From: Euryarchaeota archaeon UBA59
GTDB lineage: Archaea; Thermoplasmatota; Poseidoniia; Poseidoniales; Thalassarchaeaceae
DNA length: 19,784 nucleotides
Direction of reading: 5' to 3'
Assembly (NCBI GenBank): GCA_002505495.1
Contig: DAVI01000077.1
Coordinates: forward strand, 2,749 to 22,532
Part shown: positions 1 to 6,628 of the stretch, piece by piece
Layout of the letters: each line of letters begins with the position of its first letter
Position numbering within the stretch: the first letter of the stretch is position 1
The notes under the pieces: model-generated
Told to the model about the DNA's origin: nothing
The model's input: the letters and a program-made list of their open reading frames with translations, nothing else
Databases searched by the model: none
Position numbers and translations under genes: made by a program

Positions 1-1
1 A

Positions 2-1216
2 GCTGGTTCGGAGGCGGGTGCCTGTATGTCCGGCGGCCTTCTAGTCGTGCGCGGTTCAGCCGGCCGCCGATGCGGCGGCGGAATGAGTGGGGGCACTCTT
101 GTCATCATGGGTGATGTCGATGGCGATGTCGGCTGCAATATGCAGGGTGGCCGCATCATCGTCAACGGTCGCTGTCCACCTCCCGGCGAAGGAGCGATTA
201 CAGGTCCAATGGACGAGAAGGAGTTGGCTGATGTCAACGGACTTCTGAGCGAACTCGGATTCAAGGTCGACGCGGACGCGGTCTGCATCACCGCAGATGG
301 AAAGAATCCCACCCGTTCGACAGCTCCGGAATCAGACATTGACGCAGCATTTGAGGCGGTCAGTCTAGTCTCGGGCGGCAACCCTCGCCTACTGGCTCAG
401 GCTCCTCTCGACCTTCTCACCGTTCTCCACCTCCGGGGTGAGGAAAAGGGGATTCTACTTCCACTCCCCCTGCTCCTCCGCTTGCCGGATGGAAAGGGAC
501 TCAAAGGTGCCTTTACAGACAGACAACCCTGTCTGGTGAGCGCCTCACCGAGAGATTGCGATTTGTTGTGCGTGGGCATGGGTAACCTGCACGATTGTGC
601 TGGCGACCTCGCTTCAGCGGCGGGTGCAGTCGTCTGCATAGACGACCTCCCTCCGCTCAATGATGCGGAGTTGGATGCGTTGATCGTCATCGTTCGCAGT
701 CATCTCGGCGATGACAAGCCGATTCTGCTCGGTGGCGGGGTTGACCGTGTGGACTTAGTTCATCGACTCGCAGTTGACCTGGGCTGCGATGGAGCAATCG
801 CCAACACCTCGACGCCCGCTCGGCTTCCCGCCGCAGCGAGCCTGCCGCTCATCGGACTCTCAGCGAGGGAGCATTCAATCGCTCGAAAGGGGGTCGCTTC
901 CGGAATCTCGCTACCGTGGGCTGCGTCTCCCGAAGACATTCTCATCTGTTGCGCTGGGGGAGGGCAATTCATCGTCGTAGACCCGCTCGCAGACATCGAG
1001 AAGCCGAAGAGCCAAAAGGCGAGAGCCGAAGCTGTCGAATCTTGGTTGGCAGAGATGGATGCCGGTCTGCGCGGCCATCTAATCGAGATTGGTGAAGATG
1101 GAATTGACCAACTCAACCGCCGTCATCTACGCGCTTTGGACCATGACACCGCCAGCATCAGCGGAATCAGGCTCGCTGGCTACGACCGGCCCCTGCCACA
1201 CTGGTTGGGGCAGTGA
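2..1216 (+). CDS. GXGXG-domain protein with glutamate-synthase-like C-terminal region (5' partial)
   Basis: The frame is open to the left edge of the window, so the N-terminus is missing; the first ATG at 26 lies inside the repeat domain and is not the start. The visible N-terminal part has Gly-rich repeats (AGSEAGACMSGG, RCGGGMSGG, VGCNMQGG) characteristic of the GXGXG beta-helix found in the C-terminus of glutamate synthase large subunits and in FwdC of formylmethanofuran dehydrogenase. A second alpha/beta part follows, with a stretch (PILLGGGVDRVDLVHRLAVD, then GCDGAIANTST) that resembles the late strands and phosphate-binding loop of the FMN barrel of glutamate synthase. The order here, GXGXG first and barrel-like part second, is the reverse of bacterial GltB, and the barrel-like part looks short and eroded. 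Enzymatic activity is therefore uncertain. It ends 12 nt before pheT and probably shares its transcript. The GXGXG call is firm; the FMN-barrel relation is inferred. Confidence 0.65.
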   Translation, partial: AGSEAGACMSGGLLVVRGSAGRRCGGGMSGGTLVIMGDVDGDVGCNMQGGRIIVNGRCPPPGEGAITGPMDEKELADVNGLLSELGFKVDADAVCITADGKNPTRSTAPESDIDAAFEAVSLVSGGNPRLLAQAPLDLLTVLHLRGEEKGILLPLPLLLRLPDGKGLKGAFTDRQPCLVSASPRDCDLLCVGMGNLHDCAGDLASAAGAVVCIDDLPPLNDAELDALIVIVRSHLGDDKPILLGGGVDRVDLVHRLAVDLGCDGAIANTSTPARLPAAASLPLIGLSAREHSIARKGVASGISLPWAASPEDILICCAGGGQFIVVDPLADIEKPKSQKARAEAVESWLAEMDAGLRGHLIEIGEDGIDQLNRRHLRALDHDTASISGIRLAGYDRPLPHWLGQ

Positions 1217-1228
1217 GAGGACGAGAGA

Positions 1229-2989
1229 ATGCCGACTGTCAACTTCAAGCACGAAGTCCTGAGACATGTGCAACTCCGCCACGACACGACCCACGACCCC
1301 GAGGCGTGGGTCGAGCGACTCAGTCTCATCGGCTGCTGCGTCGAAGGTTCAGACGACGAAGAAGTTGAAATCGAGGTCTTCCCGGACCGGCCCGACCTGC
1401 TCTCTGCTGAAACAATGGCCCACGCCGTACGCCCCTTCCTACACGGGGCAACGGCAGAGCCGAGCCTCGCCACCGTCGAGGGAACCATTGCGATGACCGT
1501 CGACCCCTCATTGGAGGATGTGCGACCGGTCATCTATGGAGCGGTGGTCAGAGGGGTGGATACAGGTCACACCGCCGAGGCTAGGGACCTATTCATTCAG
1601 GGGCTGATGGATCATCAGGAGAAACTTCACTTCGCCCTCGGGCGAGGCAGAAAGCGCTCATCGGTCGGTGTCCATGACTTAACGACGCTTCACCCACCAT
1701 TCCGAGTTGTCACTGTTCCTGCAAACTACGATTTCATCCCACTCGCCATGGAGGAGCCTATGAGCATCGAGCAAATCCTCAAGAAACATCCGAAGGGGGT
1801 CGACTACGCCCACCTGCTCGAGGGGTTTGAGAAATTCCCAGTCATCCTCGACGCCGCAGGCGATGTCCTATCGTTCCCGCCGATCATCAATGGCGCCCAC
1901 ACCACGGTCACGGATTCGACAACCGACTTCTTCATCGATGTAACCGGTTGGGACGAGCGAGCCTGCGAAGCGTCACTGCTACTCGTCTGCCTCTCATTCG
2001 CGGCCCGTGGCGGGACTGTCGAAACCATCCGATTGACAGGGCTCGACGGAGTCGAGCGCAACTGCCCTGACGGCTCTCCAAAGACCCACAGACTGCCGAA
2101 GTCACTGCTCGATGAGGTCTTGGGGAGGGAATTCAGTGACGCTGAGGTCGGGGCGGCACTCAACCGAATGGGTGGGCGTCTGTTGCGTCGGCGCGTCGTC
2201 ACAGATGGCCCGAGGGTACGGGACCGGTGGGCGGAGGCTGCGGTAGGCGAGGACGAATATCTCATCGAGATGCCACGCTGGCGAGCGGATATTCTCCATC
2301 CGGTGGATTTGGTCGAGGAGGTCGCCATCGGAATCGGCTACGAAGACCTCGGAGTAGCCACCAGCAACCAGTCAAGTGCCGGGGTTGCGCTGCCGAAAAT
2401 GACCCTTCACAGGAGAATCAGGGAGAGTATGCAAGGTCAGGGTCTCCAGCAGATTCAGTCACTGTCCCTGTCGAATGAGAGCGACCAATTTGACAAGATG
2501 AGAAATGTAAAATGCGGCGCAGTAACTCGACTGCATAACCCAATCACCATCGACCACACCATCCTTCGCCAACGCCTCCTACCAAGCCTTCTGAGACTGC
2601 TCGCCGCCAACCGTCACCACGAACTCCCACAACGAGTCTACGAGTTGGGAACCGTCGTTCGGGACAATCACAATCGGGAGCGGGTCTGCTGGGTCTGCGC
2701 TGAAGTCGGCTCCGGATTCACCGGAGCGAAGGGAATCGCACAGGCGCTGTTGAGGGACTTGGGAGCTGAAGCGCTCTCAAGCGAGGTTGAGTTCAGCCCG
2801 ATACCAGAGGGTGAAGGGCCTTGGTTGGCTGGCAGGGGCGCCTCGATTTCAGTTGCTGGAGAAATTGTGGGAACCATCGGAGAAATCGACCCGGCGGTCG
2901 GTGAATCATTTGAATTGCGAGTCCCCATTCAAGCGGGAGAATTCGACATCGAAGCGCTCGGACGACTGATTCCCGATCCGGTGCTCTAA
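1229..2989 (+). CDS. pheT: Phenylalanyl-tRNA synthetase beta subunit, archaeal type
   Basis: PheT pairs with PheS to charge tRNA-Phe; the beta subunit carries editing and tRNA-binding modules. At 586 residues it matches the shorter archaeal/eukaryotic form, without the N-terminal tRNA-binding and C-terminal anticodon domains of bacterial PheT. Visible landmarks are an N-terminal FPDRPDLLS segment (51-59), the B3/B4 editing-domain stretch QEKLHFALGRGRKRSSVGVH (130-149), FPPIIN (216-221), the B5 segment with PRWRADILHPVDLVEEVA (349-366), and a degenerate synthetase-like C-terminal core with ILRQRLLPSLLRLL and RVYELGTVV. The ATG follows a purine-rich GAGAGGACGAGAGA stretch. pheS is not in the window, so the two subunits are not adjacent here on the downstream side. 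The gene ends 28 nt from a convergent small gene. Confidence 0.96.
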   Translation: MPTVNFKHEVLRHVQLRHDTTHDPEAWVERLSLIGCCVEGSDDEEVEIEVFPDRPDLLSAETMAHAVRPFLHGATAEPSLATVEGTIAMTVDPSLEDVRPVIYGAVVRGVDTGHTAEARDLFIQGLMDHQEKLHFALGRGRKRSSVGVHDLTTLHPPFRVVTVPANYDFIPLAMEEPMSIEQILKKHPKGVDYAHLLEGFEKFPVILDAAGDVLSFPPIINGAHTTVTDSTTDFFIDVTGWDERACEASLLLVCLSFAARGGTVETIRLTGLDGVERNCPDGSPKTHRLPKSLLDEVLGREFSDAEVGAALNRMGGRLLRRRVVTDGPRVRDRWAEAAVGEDEYLIEMPRWRADILHPVDLVEEVAIGIGYEDLGVATSNQSSAGVALPKMTLHRRIRESMQGQGLQQIQSLSLSNESDQFDKMRNVKCGAVTRLHNPITIDHTILRQRLLPSLLRLLAANRHHELPQRVYELGTVVRDNHNRERVCWVCAEVGSGFTGAKGIAQALLRDLGAEALSSEVEFSPIPEGEGPWLAGRGASISVAGEIVGTIGEIDPAVGESFELRVPIQAGEFDIEALGRLIPDPVL

Positions 2990-2998
2990 GTGTCGTCA

Positions 2999-3016
2999 CC
3001 AGCTGCGGGCGGCTGG
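2999..3016. terminator. Short inverted repeat between convergent genes
   Basis: CCAGC and GCTGG arms (2999-3003 and 3012-3016) surround an 8-nt loop in the 28-nt gap between pheT and the convergent small gene. A T-run does not follow, so it is not a bacterial-type terminator; a role in 3'-end formation for either gene is only a possibility. Confidence 0.2.
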
Positions 3017-3017
3017 C

Positions 3018-3368
3018 TCATGCTGTGTACGGAGAAAACGTGCCGTCGTCATTTATTGTGTGTGGATTCGGGTCGAAGGAGCCATCTGAGTTCTTGCGAT
3101 AGTAGTAGCCGTCATCGCTCTTCTCGAAATTACTGCTCTCTGAGCCATCAAGTTCGACGACCACCTTTCCGACAGCCTCACCCCCCTCTGGAGCGCCCAA
3201 ATGAGGGTCGGTCAGAAGATCGAGCGCTGCCTTGTACTGCGCATCCTCCACATGACTCCTGTCGGCTAGGGTTTCAGACGCAGTGTCCTCGCTTCCGTCG
3301 TACTCGACTATCTTCGGGCCTTCCGGCTCCGCCGCCTGTTTTTTGAAAGGCCAAATCCCCGCCATCAT
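3018..3368 (-). CDS. Small acidic protein of unknown function
   Basis: I do not recognise a family. The product is about 116 residues, acidic and probably largely unstructured. It opens with MAGIWPFKKQ, a short amphipathic start with Trp-Pro-Phe, and ends in a Gly/Asp/Asn-rich part (DDGYYYRKNSDGSFDPNPH) that looks like a short beta-hairpin with aromatic residues; there is no signal peptide or membrane segment. Support for a real gene is a good Shine-Dalgarno sequence (GGAGGT at 3384-3379), placement in a gap left free by convergent pheT and the divergent surface-protein gene, and a sensible amino-acid composition. Start choice is uncertain: TTG, ATG and ATG follow one another at 3371, 3368 and 3365; I take the first ATG, 10 nt from the Shine-Dalgarno sequence. 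A role next to the divergent surface gene is unproven. Confidence 0.65.
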   Translation of the reverse strand: MMAGIWPFKKQAAEPEGPKIVEYDGSEDTASETLADRSHVEDAQYKAALDLLTDPHLGAPEGGEAVGKVVVELDGSESSNFEKSDDGYYYRKNSDGSFDPNPHTINDDGTFSPYTA

Positions 3369-3378
3369 CAATCGAACA

Positions 3379-3384
3379 ACCTCC
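3379..3384 (-). promoter_or_regulatory. Strong Shine-Dalgarno sequence of the small acidic gene
   Basis: On the minus strand this reads GGAGGT, a near-complete match to the archaeal anti-Shine-Dalgarno sequence. It lies 7 nt from TTG 3371, 10 nt from ATG 3368 and 13 nt from ATG 3365, which is the main evidence that the small gene is translated. Confidence 0.7.
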
Positions 3385-3474
3385 TACACCTTAGATTCTG
3401 CGTCGGAAGTCCAATTGAAACCCATAGATTCGATGCAGGAATGGAACAGTGCGGAGGAACGATTCAAGAGGGCC

Positions 3475-3491
3475 GAGGGGTCGGCCCCCTC
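3475..3491 (+). promoter_or_regulatory. Hairpin abutting the start codon of the surface-protein gene
   Basis: GAGGG (3475-3479) can pair with CCCTC (3487-3491) across a 7-nt loop, ending directly at ATG 3492. The left arm is also the only nearby Shine-Dalgarno-like sequence, so pairing would hide it. If translation instead begins at ATG 3441, this is merely coding sequence. The rest of the divergent gap 3372-3474 shows no convincing TATA box. Confidence 0.3.
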
Positions 3492-5804
3492 ATGCACGCA
3501 CGCGTTGTTGTGCTAACCCTCCTATTGTTGGTCTCGGCGATGGGCAACCTCCAGACCGAACGGCAGGGGGAAGAAACGGGGTCGGTGTCCTCGGAAGCGA
3601 GCGGCCGCTCCAACCACACGAGTAACCTCTCATGGGGGCCTAGTTCGGGACTGAACGTCTTTGTCGTGCCGGGTGGGTTCATCGTCCTCTCAATCAACAT
3701 CACCAACAGCGCAAATGTCTCTGACCCCGTCGATTTCACGATTCTTGGGCAAAGTGGTTGGAACTGCTACTGGAATGCCACCTCCATACCCTGCCACCAA
3801 CCCAACTCCATCGAAATGGCCCCAGGCTACCTGGCCTGGCCGAAGTTTGACATCCATGTCCCGGTAGTTGTCAATGGAACGCCATCCGCCTTCGTTCGTC
3901 ATCCGTTCACATTGACGGCCACTTCGAGTCTTGATGGGGCAAAGGTCGACTATTCGTTCACCCTCGAAGTGGACGCTTGGCACGCCGTCAGAATAGATTC
4001 TGGTGCTGCGAATCTTACCCTTGACCCGGGACTGAAGCAGAGTACACCGATTACAGCAAGAAATCTCGGGAATGCGCCAGCGAGCATTGTGGCCCGCGTG
4101 GTCCCCTTGGGGGCGGATGGAGAACCACTTCCCGGCATTGATCCGGCGATTTCGTTCCTGCATGATGGCTGGCTTGTCGGCATCTTCAACATTCATCTTC
4201 TGAATGGCCCGGGCGCACAAGGAATGCTGCCCTACACTGCCGTCACCGTCGACTTGGAGGTGCAGCCACCTTCTCTGTCGTCGGCTGACATTCGAATTGG
4301 GGTGGTGGTGTGGAGTGCGATGAATCCGTACGAGCCTGTGATGGTTGAGGTGAATGCGACCATCGTTTGGGAGCGTGCCGGAGCATTCGTGGTCGATGAT
4401 GACTGTCGGGATGACCTCCTCCCGAATGGGTTCTGCAACTCGGCGATCTCAGTGACCAACAACGGAAACTTCGAGGATACCTTCGAGATTGTGGTGGAAT
4501 CAACTGAGTGGCTGCGCGCCGACCTCTCTCGCAGCCTCATCGTGGTGCCGAAGGGGGAGACTGTCGAAGCGGCTACCTTGATGCTGAGAGTTGACGGCAT
4601 GGTACCCGCCTTCAGCCACGGGCAGGCAGAGATTTCCCTTCAACTGAGCGACGGGACTGTCTTGGCGACTCACGAGATGGATGTCAGAGTCGGTCCGCTC
4701 GTTGACTGGGACCTGAAAGCGGTCGAGAGCAGCACAGACTCCCGCGACAATGTCTCCGTCGCCTTCACCCTCCGAAACCTCGGAAACGGAGAGGATGGCC
4801 TCCAAATCACACTCCATGTCGACATGAACGTCGAGCACGGTCTGGTTCCACCTGACGGCGCAAGCCACGGGGCGGTGGACGGAATCCCCCGCTACTTCGA
4901 AATCGGCAACGTCCCACCCGGCGTCAACTTCACCTTCCGAGCGTGGATGCACATCCCGCGCGACATGGAAGCGAATGGCACGGTCACGATGACTGTGGAG
5001 ATGCAGAGCACCCTGAAGCCTGAAATCGTCTTCATCAACGAGACTGCAGAACCATTCCTCGCAGAAGCCTACCGACCCGAGAACATCCTTGAGCCAACCG
5101 CTTGGGATAACTTTGAGCGGCAGATGGCCAGCATTTGGAATCAGTTCAATGGTCTCTGCCTAACCATGCTCGTGGCGATTATGGGCGGCCTCGCCCTCTA
5201 TCAAGCGACGCTCTACCGAAAGCGGAGGGACGAAGAATGGAAAGCGAAACTCAAGTCTCAGGAACCACCCGAGAGGGAAGAGCCGGAGGATTGGTTGTCG
5301 AAGTTCAAGGAGGGCGCAGTGGCAGTTCCGGGAGTGGTTGCTGGAGCGGTCCTCGAAGCACCTAGGGTGGCAGCGAAGGTTTTCACCGACCTTTTCGCCT
5401 CCAAGACCACCAAACGCCGAAAAGAGAGGCCACCGCCTAATCCAGACCTACTCGACGCCGCCAACACCGTGCTCACCCACCATGAAAAGGACAAGGAGTT
5501 GGAGAGGCTGAACGACCTCGCGGCAGGGCTTGACGATGATTCGGACAAACACCCCGCGAATGTTCTGCTCCCCGATGCCAAGGAACCGGACACCGGCAGG
5601 ACTGTTCGCAAGCCGAAGCGGAAGGTGAAGGGCAGGAAGGCCCCGACCAAGGTGACGGACGACGAGGCGGAAGATGATTTGCCGGATTTCATTTCATCCA
5701 AATCCAAGCGGGCTGCCACTAAAAAAGCGGAATCAAAGGATTCACAGGCCGTCACCCCACCAGCAGAACTCGACGGGGACGAAGAGTTCGACCTCGACCT
5801 CTGA
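3492..5804 (+). CDS. Secreted, membrane-anchored surface protein with Ig-like repeats and a charged cytoplasmic tail
   Basis: No named family is recognised. From ATG 3492 (770 residues) it starts with a clear signal peptide (MHARVVVLTLLLLVSAM); an in-frame ATG at 3441 would add 17 residues ahead of it. The outside part, about 530 residues, has repeated beta-sandwich signatures resembling NEW3/CARDB-type adhesive domains, seen as recurring phrases ending in Gly-Asn: ITARNLGNAPASI, ISVTNNGNFEDTFEI and FTLRNLGNGEDGLQI. Many N-x-S/T sites fit archaeal glycosylation. A single membrane helix (about 554-575, LCLTMLVAIMGGLALYQATL) is followed by basic residues and then roughly 190 cytoplasmic residues that are highly charged, Lys/Arg-rich then Asp/Glu-rich, ending EEFDLDL. 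Topology is therefore outside-N, inside-C. It heads a co-directional run with rnhB only 10 nt downstream. Adhesion, sensing or envelope support are all possible. Confidence 0.85.
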   Translation: MHARVVVLTLLLLVSAMGNLQTERQGEETGSVSSEASGRSNHTSNLSWGPSSGLNVFVVPGGFIVLSINITNSANVSDPVDFTILGQSGWNCYWNATSIPCHQPNSIEMAPGYLAWPKFDIHVPVVVNGTPSAFVRHPFTLTATSSLDGAKVDYSFTLEVDAWHAVRIDSGAANLTLDPGLKQSTPITARNLGNAPASIVARVVPLGADGEPLPGIDPAISFLHDGWLVGIFNIHLLNGPGAQGMLPYTAVTVDLEVQPPSLSSADIRIGVVVWSAMNPYEPVMVEVNATIVWERAGAFVVDDDCRDDLLPNGFCNSAISVTNNGNFEDTFEIVVESTEWLRADLSRSLIVVPKGETVEAATLMLRVDGMVPAFSHGQAEISLQLSDGTVLATHEMDVRVGPLVDWDLKAVESSTDSRDNVSVAFTLRNLGNGEDGLQITLHVDMNVEHGLVPPDGASHGAVDGIPRYFEIGNVPPGVNFTFRAWMHIPRDMEANGTVTMTVEMQSTLKPEIVFINETAEPFLAEAYRPENILEPTAWDNFERQMASIWNQFNGLCLTMLVAIMGGLALYQATLYRKRRDEEWKAKLKSQEPPEREEPEDWLSKFKEGAVAVPGVVAGAVLEAPRVAAKVFTDLFASKTTKRRKERPPPNPDLLDAANTVLTHHEKDKELERLNDLAAGLDDDSDKHPANVLLPDAKEPDTGRTVRKPKRKVKGRKAPTKVTDDEAEDDLPDFISSKSKRAATKKAESKDSQAVTPPAELDGDEEFDLDL

Positions 5805-5814
5805 GGCGGGCGAG

Positions 5815-6567
5815 ATGTGGCTGACTGGAATCGATGAGGCGGGGCGAGGGCCTTGCCTTGGTCCGTTGGTCGTTGGAGTGGTGCGGATTCCAGAGGCCGA
5901 CTTGCATCTGCTTGAAGAGGCTGGGATCACAGATTCAAAACTGCTCAGCCCGGCTCGTCGAGATGAGTTGTACGGCTGGCTACACGAACAGAGAGATGAC
6001 CGGGGTTGGTCAATAGCCTCGATTGCCGCCCAACCTGAGTTGATTGACAATTGGATGGCACATGGCTCACTGAACGAGCTGGAAGTAGACCTGTTCGCCT
6101 CCTCTGCGAATGTCGCGATTTCTTTCCCGCAGCGTACTGAAAAGGGAACCCTGGTTCTCGACGCCTGCGATGTGAATGCCTCTCGCTTCGGTGATTTGGT
6201 AGCCTCTCGATTGGCTGGCTGGCCTTGGCAGAACTGGAGAATCATCTCGGAGCATGGTGCTGACGCTAACCATGGCGTGGTCGGTGCCGCCTCAATTGTG
6301 GCGAAGGTCGAGCGAGACCGGGCTGTCGACGAACTACGAGAGGAGACCGGCCTCGACCTCGGTTCAGGGTATCCCTCCGACCCAAAGACCCTGAAGGTGC
6401 TGCCCGAACTGTTGGCCGGAGAGGAACCCCACGACTGCCTCCGCTGGCGCTGGAAGACCATCAGCAATGCCTGGCAGGATTTGAAGGGGGCCGAAGTTCC
6501 CGTGCGAACAACTGTGCAAGGCGAGGACATGGCCGGATTCGGACAGAGCAATCTCTCCGAATACTGA
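5815..6567 (+). CDS. rnhB: Ribonuclease HII
   Basis: RNase HII cuts the RNA strand of RNA-DNA hybrids and removes single ribonucleotides from DNA. I start at ATG 5815 because the conserved first motif begins at once: MWLTGIDEAGRGPCLGPLVV, with catalytic Asp7 and Glu8. Other hallmarks are DSKLL (40-44), DACDVN (116-121, catalytic Asp116) and the AD...AASIVAKVERD block (149-169, catalytic Asp150). The tail includes DLGSGYPSDPKT (181-192). At 250 residues it is slightly longer than the usual archaeal enzyme of about 210-230. The preceding residue in the AD motif is Gly (EHGAD), where many archaeal members have Lys. The frame continues upstream into the preceding gene but that extension is not protein-like. 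GAGGCGGG lies just before the ATG, overlapping the end of the surface-protein gene region, so co-transcription is likely. Confidence 0.95.
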   Translation: MWLTGIDEAGRGPCLGPLVVGVVRIPEADLHLLEEAGITDSKLLSPARRDELYGWLHEQRDDRGWSIASIAAQPELIDNWMAHGSLNELEVDLFASSANVAISFPQRTEKGTLVLDACDVNASRFGDLVASRLAGWPWQNWRIISEHGADANHGVVGAASIVAKVERDRAVDELREETGLDLGSGYPSDPKTLKVLPELLAGEEPHDCLRWRWKTISNAWQDLKGAEVPVRTTVQGEDMAGFGQSNLSEY

Positions 6568-6589
6568 CCTCCCGAGGCCCCTCTCGCTC

Positions 6590-6609
6590 CGAAGCCTCAA
6601 GAGGCTTCG
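6590..6609 (+). promoter_or_regulatory. Perfect 9-bp inverted repeat in the gltX leader
   Basis: Arms CGAAGCCTC (6590-6598) and GAGGCTTCG (6601-6609) are perfect complements separated only by AA, in the 61-nt gap between rnhB and gltX. No T-run follows, so a simple terminator is unlikely. The segment also offers competing pairings: CCTC (6568-6571) with GAGG (6574-6577), and GAGGC (6574-6578) with GCCTC (6594-6598). It could be an operator for a dimeric regulator or an RNA structure between co-transcribed genes. Confidence 0.5.
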
Positions 6610-6628
6610 ACAATCGCCGACGGTTTGT

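Noticed and set aside
1804..2328. Open frame of about 174 codons antisense to pheT
   Set aside because: Ser/Arg/Thr-rich low-quality translation lying entirely inside a conserved pheT region.
4500..4952. Open frame of about 150 codons antisense to the first surface protein
   Set aside because: Composition is unlike a folded protein of this genome, no ribosome site is present, and the sense frame has a coherent domain layout.
5742..6551. Long open frame antisense to rnhB (about 269 codons)
   Set aside because: The sense strand encodes RNase HII with all catalytic motifs; the antisense product is Ser/Arg/Pro-rich and has no recognisable domain, as expected from a GC-rich gene's shadow frame.
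6568..6628. T-box or bacterial-type attenuator ahead of gltX
   Set aside because: T-boxes are bacterial, and the T-run and antiterminator consensus are missing. The stems are reported only as an unexplained structure.
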